DNA of 17,793 nt from Aquabacterium sp. Its GTDB lineage: Bacteria > Pseudomonadota > Gammaproteobacteria > Burkholderiales > Burkholderiaceae_C. This document shows positions 7,723-13,682 of this stretch, one piece after another. The notes below the pieces were generated by a model. It had not been told where the DNA came from, ran no database searches, and was given only the letters and a program-made list of their open reading frames with translations. The stretch covers positions 1 to 17,793 of the forward strand of contig JAGNPA010000005.1 of NCBI GenBank assembly GCA_017989885.1, given 5' to 3'. The translations under genes were made by a program, and so were the position numbers. Numbering within the stretch: position 1 is the first letter of the stretch; each line of letters starts with the position of its first letter.

Positions 7723-8754
7723 TTGACTTTGCAGGCCACCGTGTCGATGAGCTGGGTGCAAACCGTGCTGGGCGAAGCGCGCCGGCAAGGGTTGAGCGAA
7801 CACGCCCTGCTGACAGCCGCTGGCATCCGCCCCGCCGAGCTCACCCAGGATCGCTGGCCCATTGACCACATCACCCGGTTATGGCGAGCCGCAGCCCGCT
7901 TGTCACACGACCCCGCATTCGGCCTCAAGGCGGGCACCCTGGTCGGGCCGGCCAGCTTCAACGTCGTCAGCTTCATTCTGCAATCGGCTGCCAACCTGCG
8001 TCAGGCGTTCAACATCATCCAGAAGTACCAGACCCTGATCTCTGATGGCGGTCGGTTCCAGATGCTGAGCGGCCCCGAGGCGAGCTGGCTGGTGTACCAC
8101 CCCCGCCAAGGGGACCTGGCCTTCAGCCCTCACCAGATCGAGGCCGTGCTGGCCGCCGTGGTCAGCGCCACCCAATGGATCACGCACCACCCCATCCGTC
8201 CGCATCTGGTGCGTTTCAGCCACGAACAGGTCGGCCCCCTGCAGGGCTACCGGCAGGTGTTCAGCTGCCCGATCGAGTTCAACCAGGCCTACAGTGGCCT
8301 GCTCATTGCCAACGAGGTGCTCGACCACGCTTTGCCGCAGGCCAACACCCAACTGGCGCAGCTGCACGAACAGTACGCCACCGCCCAGTTGCATGCCCTG
8401 GCGCAAAGCCAGACCTTCGACGAAGCGCTCTACACCTGGATTCGCACGCGCATGGGGCCACCCCCACCCACCCGCGCCGAAGCGGCCCAGGCCTTCGACC
8501 TGAGCGAACGCACCCTGGCGAGACGCCTGCACGCGCTGCACACGTCCTACCTTGACATCCTTGACCACGCGCGCCGCGACCTCGCCTTGCAACTGCTCAG
8601 CGACCCCACCCAATCGCTGCACGACATTGCGCACAGCCTGGGCTTTGCCGAGCTCAGCCCCTTCTACCGGGCGTTTCAGCGCTGGACGGGCCACACCCCG
8701 GGACAGTGGCGACGCATAGCCCCACCTCACACACAACCACCCGGGCTGTGTTAA
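7723..8754 (+). CDS. AraC-family transcriptional regulator (Arabinose_bd N-terminal domain, OruR/PegR-like)
   Basis: The 343-residue protein has a long N-terminal ligand-sensing domain (about residues 15-200) of the type found in OruR, ArgR-like and PEG-operon regulators. Its C-terminal AraC/XylS DNA-binding domain covers about residues 245-335. The first HTH is seen in AAQAFDLSERTLARRLH and the second in SLHDIAHSLGFAELSPFYRA, followed by the family-typical FQRWTGHTPGQWRR. It probably activates the divergent oxidation operon in response to a pathway compound. The TTG at 7723 is favoured as start by AGGA 8 bases upstream; an ATG at 7747 would shorten it by 8 residues and has no clear ribosome-binding site. 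Only 45 bp separate it from the downstream aldehyde dehydrogenase, so the two may be co-transcribed. Confidence 0.88.
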   Translation: MTLQATVSMSWVQTVLGEARRQGLSEHALLTAAGIRPAELTQDRWPIDHITRLWRAAARLSHDPAFGLKAGTLVGPASFNVVSFILQSAANLRQAFNIIQKYQTLISDGGRFQMLSGPEASWLVYHPRQGDLAFSPHQIEAVLAAVVSATQWITHHPIRPHLVRFSHEQVGPLQGYRQVFSCPIEFNQAYSGLLIANEVLDHALPQANTQLAQLHEQYATAQLHALAQSQTFDEALYTWIRTRMGPPPPTRAEAAQAFDLSERTLARRLHALHTSYLDILDHARRDLALQLLSDPTQSLHDIAHSLGFAELSPFYRAFQRWTGHTPGQWRRIAPPHTQPPGLC

Positions 8755-8799
8755 ACCTGTGGCACAAAACCTTCCCAACACCCCCCTGGAGACACGACC

Positions 8800-10218
8800 T
8801 TGAGCACCCCTGTCACCGCCACCAGCCTGGCCGCCACCGTCGCCGCCATGAAGCGCGCCCACATCCAGGACGGCCCCGCCAGCGCCGAACTCCGTCAAGA
8901 TCGCCTCAGCCGCGCCATGACGCTGCTGAGCACCCACCACCGCGAGCTGGTCGACGCCGTCAACGCCGACTTCGGCCACCGCGCCGCCTACCAGACCCTG
9001 GCCGCCGACATCATGTCGTCCTTGGGCGCCCTGCGCCACGCCCGCGAGCAGCTCACGCAGTGGATGCAGCCCGAAGAACAACCCGCCCCGGCCCCCGGCA
9101 TGCAGGCGCGTATCCAGTACCAGCCCCTGGGCGTGGTCGGCATCATCAGCCCCTGGAACTTCCCCATCAACCTGGCCTTCAGCCCGCTGGCCGGGGTGCT
9201 GGCCGCCGGCAACCGCGCGCTCATCAAGCCGTCCGAGCTCACCCCGCGCACCTCGGCGCTGATGGGCGAGCTCATCGCCCGCTACTTCGACCCGATGGAA
9301 ATCGGCACCGTGCTGGGCGATGCCAGCGTGGGCGCCGCCTTCAGCGGCCAGGCCTTTGACCACCTCATCTTCACCGGCGGCACCAACGTGGGGCGCCAGG
9401 TCATGCGCGCCGCCGCCGAAAACCTCGTGCCGGTCACGCTGGAGCTGGGCGGCAAGTCCCCCGTGCTGGTCGACACCGATGCCGACCTGCAGACCGCCGC
9501 CGAGCGCATCCTCACCGTCAAAACCTTCAACGCCGGCCAGATCTGCATCGCGCCCGACTATGTGATGCTGCCCGCCAGCGCGCAAGACGCCTTCGTGACG
9601 CACGCCCGCGCCTTCGTGTCGCGCGTGTTCCCCGCGCTGCACACCAACCCCGACTACACCGCCATCATCAGCGAGCGCCACTTCCAGCGTCTGCAAGCCC
9701 TGCTGGACGACGCCCGCGCCCAAGGTGCCACCGTGGTCGAGCTGCAACCCGCTGGCGAGCCCCTGGCGGACGCCACCACCCGCAAGATGGCCCCGACCCT
9801 GGTGTTGGGCGCCACCGACGCCATGCGCGTGATGCAGGAAGAGATCTTCGGCCCCATCCTGCCGCTCAAAACCTACACCCAGCCCGACGAGGCCCTGGCC
9901 TACATCAACGACCATCCGCGCCCGCTGGCCGCCTACTACTTCGGCCCCGACGCCGTGCGCCAGCAGCGCTTTGCCGACCTCACCACCTCCGGCGCGCTGG
10001 TGGTCAACGACGTCATGACCCACGCCTCCATCGAGAGCGTGCCCTTTGGCGGCGTCGGCCCCTCCGGCACCGGCGCGTACCATGGCCTCCACGGCTTCCG
10101 GCGCTTCAGCCACGCCAAGGCCGTGGTGGTGCAAAGCCCGGGCGGCGAATACAACCTGCGCCTGCGCGCCCCCTACGCCGGCGCCCAGGCCCACATCGAA
10201 AAAATGCTGGGAGGGTGA
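8800..10218 (+). CDS. Aldehyde dehydrogenase, coniferyl-aldehyde dehydrogenase family (second copy)
   Basis: The 472-residue enzyme is a paralogue of the protein encoded at 2885-4333, here with the canonical family motifs. They are IISPWNFPINL (residues 115-125), Lys143 in LIKPSE, the glycine motif FTGGTNVG (191-198), general-base Glu215 in VTLELGGKSP, nucleophile Cys249 in FNAGQICIAPDY, and the C-terminal FGGVGPSGTGAYHGLHGF. It oxidises an aldehyde to the acid with NAD(P)+. The start is TTG at 8800, supported by GGAG at 8788-8791 with 8-base spacing; the next Met (residue 17, at 8848) would cut into the N-terminal helix. It follows the AraC gene by 45 bp and is probably in the same regulon as the divergent operon. 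Whether it acts on coniferyl aldehyde or another aldehyde cannot be told. Confidence 0.92.
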   Translation: MSTPVTATSLAATVAAMKRAHIQDGPASAELRQDRLSRAMTLLSTHHRELVDAVNADFGHRAAYQTLAADIMSSLGALRHAREQLTQWMQPEEQPAPAPGMQARIQYQPLGVVGIISPWNFPINLAFSPLAGVLAAGNRALIKPSELTPRTSALMGELIARYFDPMEIGTVLGDASVGAAFSGQAFDHLIFTGGTNVGRQVMRAAAENLVPVTLELGGKSPVLVDTDADLQTAAERILTVKTFNAGQICIAPDYVMLPASAQDAFVTHARAFVSRVFPALHTNPDYTAIISERHFQRLQALLDDARAQGATVVELQPAGEPLADATTRKMAPTLVLGATDAMRVMQEEIFGPILPLKTYTQPDEALAYINDHPRPLAAYYFGPDAVRQQRFADLTTSGALVVNDVMTHASIESVPFGGVGPSGTGAYHGLHGFRRFSHAKAVVVQSPGGEYNLRLRAPYAGAQAHIEKMLGG

Positions 10219-10229
10219 GATAACTCACA
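10214..10229. promoter_or_regulatory. CRP/FNR-like inverted repeat (GGTGA-N6-TCACA)
   Basis: The site matches the TGTGA-N6-TCACA consensus of CRP-type regulators at 9 of 10 defined positions. It overlaps the stop codon of the aldehyde dehydrogenase and lies about 94 bp upstream of the next gene. It could equally be a small 3'-end hairpin (GTGAG/CTCAC with a 4-base loop). No T-run follows it. Confidence 0.25.
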
Positions 10230-10270
10230 CCCTTGTCACACGCATCCGCCCAAACTGGCCCAATTTCTGC

Positions 10271-10282
10271 ATGATGTGATCA
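10271..10282. promoter_or_regulatory. Candidate operator, copy 2 (ATGATGTGATCA)
   Basis: This 12-mer differs at one base from the copy in the AraC/flavoprotein divergent region and lies 40 bp upstream of the 168-residue gene. The TGAT...ATCA arms are intact. A matching 10-mer, GATGTGATCA, also occurs at 4304-4313 inside the first aldehyde dehydrogenase gene, so some chance occurrence must be allowed for. Confidence 0.3.
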
Positions 10283-10322
10283 AGCGACCTGAACTCTCAG
10301 GCGCTCTCAAGGAGGATGACGC

Positions 10323-10829
10323 ATGAACCACCATTTCGGCAACATCTCTTCAGACAGCGATCAGTGGGTCGCTCCGGCCCGGCTGTACGTGGGCCACTGG
10401 CGCCACCCCATGCACGCGCACGGCGAGCCGGTGCTCTGCCAGGTCGTGATCGACGCGGCCGAGCCCCGCCTGGTGGCCGCGCAAGTGGCCGAACACGGCG
10501 TGGCCCGCGAAGCCGACCGCCGCATGCTCCACACCCTCGACAAGGTGCTGCGTGCGCAGGACGTGTACGACCAGCCCAGCGCCTGGGGCTTCACCCCCTG
10601 CACCGTGCTGCCCGCCTGGGTGCGCCCCACCTTCAGCGAAAGCCAGATTGAAGAGCTCCAGCGCATCCAGGGCTACCTCATCGAGGCCCCGGAGCACAAG
10701 GTGGACACCGTGCTGGAAGTGCGCGACGCCTTCTTGCAAGGCATCGGCGTGACCGACCGGCACATGTGCCGCGCGGTGCGCGAAGGCGGCCGCTACCTGC
10801 CCAAGAACGGGCGCTCGACGGTCAACTGA
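10323..10829 (+). CDS. Conserved-looking hypothetical protein, 168 aa, in the catabolic locus
   Basis: I do not recognise a family. The protein is soluble, with no signal peptide or membrane segment. It is rich in His near the N-terminus (MNHHFGN, VGHWRHPMHAHGEP) and contains a central acidic helix region (FSESQIEELQRIQGYLIEAP) and a basic C-terminus (GRYLPKNGRSTVN). The gene is real by its very strong ribosome-binding site (AAGGAGG at 10309-10315, 7 bases before ATG) and by GC-rich third positions in this frame. It lies 104 bp after the second aldehyde dehydrogenase, with a copy of the candidate operator between them, and is followed 5 bases after its stop by a perfect hairpin. Co-regulation with the oxidation pathway is inferred; a role as a small accessory or sensor protein is only a guess. 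Confidence 0.75.
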   Translation: MNHHFGNISSDSDQWVAPARLYVGHWRHPMHAHGEPVLCQVVIDAAEPRLVAAQVAEHGVAREADRRMLHTLDKVLRAQDVYDQPSAWGFTPCTVLPAWVRPTFSESQIEELQRIQGYLIEAPEHKVDTVLEVRDAFLQGIGVTDRHMCRAVREGGRYLPKNGRSTVN

Positions 10830-10834
10830 GCGCA

Positions 10835-10855
10835 GTGGCCGACATGTTCGGCCAC
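10835..10855 (+). terminator. Perfect 8-bp hairpin after the 168-aa gene, possible terminator
   Basis: GTGGCCGA pairs perfectly with TCGGCCAC across a 5-base loop, beginning 5 bases after the stop codon. The position and GC-rich stem suit a transcription end. The sequence that follows is GC-rich with no T-run, so it is not a canonical intrinsic terminator. It may stall polymerase, protect the 3' end, or assist Rho. Confidence 0.4.
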
Positions 10856-10898
10856 GCGGCTCAGCGGGCCAGCTTGATGTGGGCGAAACGCAAAAGGG

Positions 10899-10921
10899 GT
10901 TGGCGGAGCTTTTGCGCCAAC
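10899..10921. repeat. Inverted repeat, 7-bp arms
   Basis: GTTGGCG and CGCCAAC pair perfectly around the 9-base loop GAGCTTTTG. It lies between the terminator-like hairpin and the leader hairpin of the TAXI gene. No T-run follows it. It could be an operator or structured RNA element, or chance in GC-rich DNA. Confidence 0.3.
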
Positions 10922-11091
10922 ACCGCCACGCTCTGCCCAGTTGACAACGCAGTCGAGCTTGCAACGGCCCTCAGCAAAGCTTGCGGATTGAGTGGGCAAG
11001 GGCGCGTCTGTGCGGACTTGGTCACCGCAACGTCCAAGCCGTTGATTCACGCTGCCTGTAAAGATCCGCTTGCGGCGAATCGCCCGCACAA

Positions 11092-11112
11092 TCACCGCAA
11101 AAAATGCGGTGA
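11092..11112 (+). promoter_or_regulatory. Perfect 8-bp hairpin just upstream of the TAXI start codon
   Basis: TCACCGCA pairs with TGCGGTGA around a loop of five A residues. It ends 14 bases before the ATG at 11127, where a ribosome would bind. The gene lacks a recognisable Shine-Dalgarno sequence. The element may be a DNA operator or an RNA leader structure affecting translation. Confidence 0.4.
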
Positions 11113-11126
11113 ATACAGTCCCCCCC

Positions 11127-12533
11127 ATGTCAGACACCCACACCTCCGTCGCCCGCCAAGTGAAACAAACCCTGCACCTGTGGGTGCTCTCCGTGCGCGA
11201 CATGCTGGCCTCGGCTGGCCCCGTGCTGCTGCTGGCCCTCGGGCTGCTGGGTGCCGCCTACTGGTGGCTCGACCCACAGCCCCCGCGCACCGTCACCCTG
11301 GCCACCGGCCCCGCCGGCAGTGCCTATGCCGACTTCGGGCAACGCTACGCGCAGGCCCTCGCGCGTGACGGCATCCGCGTCCAACTGCTCGCCACCGATG
11401 GCCCCTTGGCCAACCTGCAGGCCCTGCGCGAAGGCCGTGCCGACGTGGCCTTCGTGCGCGGCGGCAGCGACGACATGAGCCGCGACGCCAGCGCCGGCAT
11501 CATGTCGCTGGGTGCGCTGTTCTACGAACCCCTGTGGCTCTTCTACCGCCCCCAGGTGTTCCAGGTGCCCGCCAACGGCGACACCCCCGCCACGCCCGCC
11601 CTCCGCCTGACCCCACTGACCTCGCTGACCCAACTGCGCGGCCTGCGCGTCAATGTCGACAAAGCGGGCAGCGGCGGGCCCGTTCTGCTCCAGCGCCTGC
11701 TGGAGGCCAACGGCCTCACCCTGGATGACATCACCGCCAGCCACCTGCCCCCACCCGATGCCGCCCACGCCCTGCTGACCAGCCAGCTCGACGTCATCGT
11801 GCTGGTGACCGCGCCCGAATCCCCCGTGGTGCAAGGCCTGCTGCAACAACCCGGCATCGCCCTGGCCGACCTGCCGCAAGCCGATGCCCTGGCCCGACGC
11901 TTCCCCTTCCTGCAAACCGTGTCGCTGCCACGCGGCATGGTCGACCTGGCCCGCGACCTGCCCCCCGACGACATCGGCCTGCTGGCCGCCACCACCGCGC
12001 TGCTCACCCACGAAGACACCCACCCCGCCTTGCGCCAACGGTTCGCGCAGGCCGCCCAGCAAATCCACGGCGGCTCAGGGTGGTTCAACGGCGCGCGCGA
12101 CTTCCCCAACACCCGCACCAGCGAGCTGCCCGTCAGCCCCGAGGGCGACCGCGCCATCAACGGCACGCCGCCCTTCTGGCAACGCTACCTGCCGTTCTGG
12201 GCCAGCAACCTGTTGGAGCGCATGTGGCTGGTCATCGGCGGTTTGATCGTCTTGCTGCTGCCCCTGTCACGCGTCGTGCCCCCGCTCTACACCTACCGCG
12301 TGCGCCAACGCGTGTTCCGCTGGTATGCGCGCCTGCAGGCCGTGGAAGCCCGCATGAACGAGGACGACGCCGACCCCAGCGAACTGCTCAACGAGCTGGA
12401 CGAACTCGACCGCGTCGCCAGCCAGATCACCGTGCCGCTGGCCCATGCCGATGAGCTGTATGCGCTGCGCAGCAACATTGAGAAGACGCGGCGGCGGTTG
12501 TTGACACGCAAAGGTGGCGCGCCACAGGCTTGA
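11127..12533 (+). CDS. Membrane-anchored TAXI-family TRAP transporter solute-binding protein
   Basis: The 468-residue protein has an N-terminal membrane segment (residues 29-47, GPVLLLALGLLGAAYWWL). A periplasmic TAXI domain follows, opening with TVTLATGPAGSAYADFGQRYA and containing LREGRADVAFVRGG. A second membrane segment (residues 366-382, MWLVIGGLIVLLLPLS) precedes a cytoplasmic Arg/Glu-rich helical tail of about 75 residues. The TAXI domain binds small organic anions for TRAP-T uptake in classical members. This two-anchor form with a C-terminal tail recurs in Burkholderiales but lacks a known permease partner, and no DctQ/DctM-type gene is visible here. The ATG at 11127 was chosen; a TTG at 11070 would add 19 residues lying across the leader hairpin. 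No ribosome-binding site is evident. Binding protein versus receptor role is undetermined. Confidence 0.85.
   Translation: MSDTHTSVARQVKQTLHLWVLSVRDMLASAGPVLLLALGLLGAAYWWLDPQPPRTVTLATGPAGSAYADFGQRYAQALARDGIRVQLLATDGPLANLQALREGRADVAFVRGGSDDMSRDASAGIMSLGALFYEPLWLFYRPQVFQVPANGDTPATPALRLTPLTSLTQLRGLRVNVDKAGSGGPVLLQRLLEANGLTLDDITASHLPPPDAAHALLTSQLDVIVLVTAPESPVVQGLLQQPGIALADLPQADALARRFPFLQTVSLPRGMVDLARDLPPDDIGLLAATTALLTHEDTHPALRQRFAQAAQQIHGGSGWFNGARDFPNTRTSELPVSPEGDRAINGTPPFWQRYLPFWASNLLERMWLVIGGLIVLLLPLSRVVPPLYTYRVRQRVFRWYARLQAVEARMNEDDADPSELLNELDELDRVASQITVPLAHADELYALRSNIEKTRRRLLTRKGGAPQA
12514..12525. promoter_or_regulatory. Perfect 12-bp palindrome upstream of parD
   Basis: GTGGCGCGCCAC is fully self-complementary and lies in the last codons of the TAXI gene, 39 bp before the parD ATG. 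ParD-type antitoxins autorepress through short palindromes near the promoter, so this is a candidate operator. A TTGACA at 12530-12535 follows, but its -10 (CAACAT, 17 bp on) is weak. Confidence 0.25.
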
Positions 12534-12564
12534 CAACAGTTATGACAGGCAGCAACATCCCCTC

Positions 12565-12816
12565 ATGAGCAGAAACACCATGAGCTTTGCCCTGCCTGAA
12601 ACCATGAGGCACTACATCGACGCGCGTGTGGCGTCGGGGCACTACGGCAACACCAGCGAATACATCCGCGACCTGATACGCAAGGATCAGGAGGAGCAAG
12701 CTGTACAGCGCCTGCGCGGCCTGATCGAAGAAGGACTGGCATCCGGTCCCGCCGAGGCCCGCACGGACGATGACCTCAATGAGTTGCGCGCGATCGCACG
12801 CGGCGAACGTGCCTGA
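12565..12816 (+). CDS. parD: ParD-family antitoxin
   Basis: The 84-residue protein begins MSRNTMSFALPETMRHYID, a ribbon-helix-helix opening typical of ParD, followed by GHYGNTSEYIRDLIRKDQEEQ, the second RHH helix signature. An acidic C-terminal arm ends at TDDDLNELRAIARGER and would wrap the toxin. It neutralises ParE and represses its own operon in characterised systems. The ATG at 12565 gives the family N-terminus; an ATG at 12580 is possible, and a GTG at 12514 would add 17 unrelated residues. It starts 31 bp after the TAXI gene and its stop abuts parE with no gap. Family assignment is firm; activity is inferred. Confidence 0.9.
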   Translation: MSRNTMSFALPETMRHYIDARVASGHYGNTSEYIRDLIRKDQEEQAVQRLRGLIEEGLASGPAEARTDDDLNELRAIARGERA

Positions 12817-13173
12817 ATGAAACCCGCTCGACTGCGCCCCCAAGCCAAGCGCGACCGCCTGGCTGAGATCAGGCACTACCGCGACGTGGCGGGCACCCGC
12901 GTTGCGGAAACATTGTTGCTGGCCACCGACCACGCCCTGGACCTGCTGGAGCGCCAACCCAGCATGGGCTCCCCAACCCTGGGCAAGCGGATCGGCGTGT
13001 CAACCCTGCGCTCATGGCGCGTGACGGGTTTCCCACTGATGTGGTTCTACATCGAACGCGATGACCACCTCGACATCCTTCGCCTGCTGGGTGAGCGACA
13101 AGATGTCCTGGCGATTCTGGACAACGAAGGGCCACTGTACTCGCTCGAACCTGCAGCCCCGTATCGCACATGA
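12817..13173 (+). CDS. parE: ParE-family toxin (type II toxin-antitoxin)
   Basis: The 118-residue basic protein has the RelE/ParE fold pattern. An N-terminal two-helix hairpin starts KPARLRPQAKRDRLAEIRHY, followed by helix DHALDLLERQP, then strands with the RSWRVTGFPLMWFYIE and LDILRLLGERQDV motifs of the ParE branch. ParE toxins generally inhibit DNA gyrase; RelE-type RNase activity is less likely from these motifs. The ATG begins immediately after the parD stop (TGA then ATG) with no separate ribosome-binding site, so translation is coupled to the antitoxin. A small inverted repeat (GCACG/CGTGC, 12796-12812) sits just before the start. The last ~14 residues (GPLYSLEPAAPYRT) extend beyond the usual ~100-residue length, and the next gene overlaps its end. 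Confidence 0.88.
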   Translation: MKPARLRPQAKRDRLAEIRHYRDVAGTRVAETLLLATDHALDLLERQPSMGSPTLGKRIGVSTLRSWRVTGFPLMWFYIERDDHLDILRLLGERQDVLAILDNEGPLYSLEPAAPYRT

Positions 13174-13682
13174 ACCACCCCAGCCCCTTCTACGACGAGC
13201 ACGTCGGCACCCAAAAGTTCACGCTGATCTATCCCGGCAACTCTGAGCATTGGGGGCCGTACTGGAACGACGCCGGTGAGTTGACCCGCTTCGAAGGCGT
13301 CCATGAGGACGAAGAGGAAGAGATCGAGGCCGTGCCCCTTGGCGACAATCGCTACCGCCTCACCGAGAAGTCCTTTGGACCCCTCTCATTCCTGCAGCTC
13401 GAATGGGGCGATGAATTCCTTGCCGAGCAGGTCGATACGCAGGTGCTCAAGCTGACCCAGGTGATCCTGCCCCGGCGCTACACCCACTTCCGATTCATAG
13501 GTTCGCCCGGCTTCTCCAATGACAACCCCTTCGCCGTCATCGTCCACGAACTGGGCGGTGGCTGGGAGACCTGCATGGGCGGGTTCATCACACTGACGGT
13601 GCCCATCTCCAGATTGCAGGAGTTTCAACAACGCGCATCAGCAACAGGCCAACTGCCGGGCCTGCTGCAGTTGAAAGTTTGA
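13170..13682 (+). CDS. Hypothetical protein, third gene of the parDE operon
   Basis: The 170-residue acidic protein overlaps the parE stop by 4 bases (ATGA) and has no ribosome-binding site of its own, so it should be translated by coupling with the toxin. I do not recognise it firmly. It has an aromatic-rich N-terminus (HWGPYWNDAGE), a highly acidic patch (HEDEEEEIEAVP), then a beta-rich segment GDNRYRLTEKSFGPLSF followed by LEWGDEFLAEQ. The latter faintly recalls DUF4265-type proteins, which is weak evidence. The C-terminal half has FAVIVHELGGGWETCMGGF and TLTVPISRLQEF. There is no signal peptide or membrane segment. It could be an accessory antitoxin or chaperone, or an unrelated passenger. 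It ends exactly where the convergent DUF1176 gene ends. Confidence 0.78.
   Translation: MNHPSPFYDEHVGTQKFTLIYPGNSEHWGPYWNDAGELTRFEGVHEDEEEEIEAVPLGDNRYRLTEKSFGPLSFLQLEWGDEFLAEQVDTQVLKLTQVILPRRYTHFRFIGSPGFSNDNPFAVIVHELGGGWETCMGGFITLTVPISRLQEFQQRASATGQLPGLLQLKV

Larger units (their letters stand above)
10830..11126. other. 297-bp non-coding stretch between the catabolic locus and the TAXI gene
   Basis: No convincing gene is seen on either strand; short open frames here run into coding frames of the neighbours. It holds three perfect inverted repeats: 10835-10855, 10899-10921 (GTTGGCG/CGCCAAC around a 9-base loop) and 11092-11112. A TTGACA at 10941-10946 has no acceptable -10 at 16-18 bp. Base composition is slightly less GC-rich than the flanking genes. 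It presumably contains the TAXI-gene promoter. Confidence 0.5.

Noticed and set aside
8730..8760. Weak stem after the AraC gene (ACACA...TGTGT)
   Set aside because: It has only 5 bp of pairing, no T-run and overlaps the stop codon; not a credible terminator.
7903..10194. 763-codon open frame on the minus strand
   Set aside because: It runs antisense across the AraC and second aldehyde dehydrogenase genes and their gap. Its Gly/Ala/Val/His-rich sequence has no recognisable domain.
11070..11126. TTG start for the TAXI protein
   Set aside because: The added 19 residues are encoded across the leader hairpin, and the ATG at 11127 gives a normal cytoplasmic N-terminus before the membrane helix.
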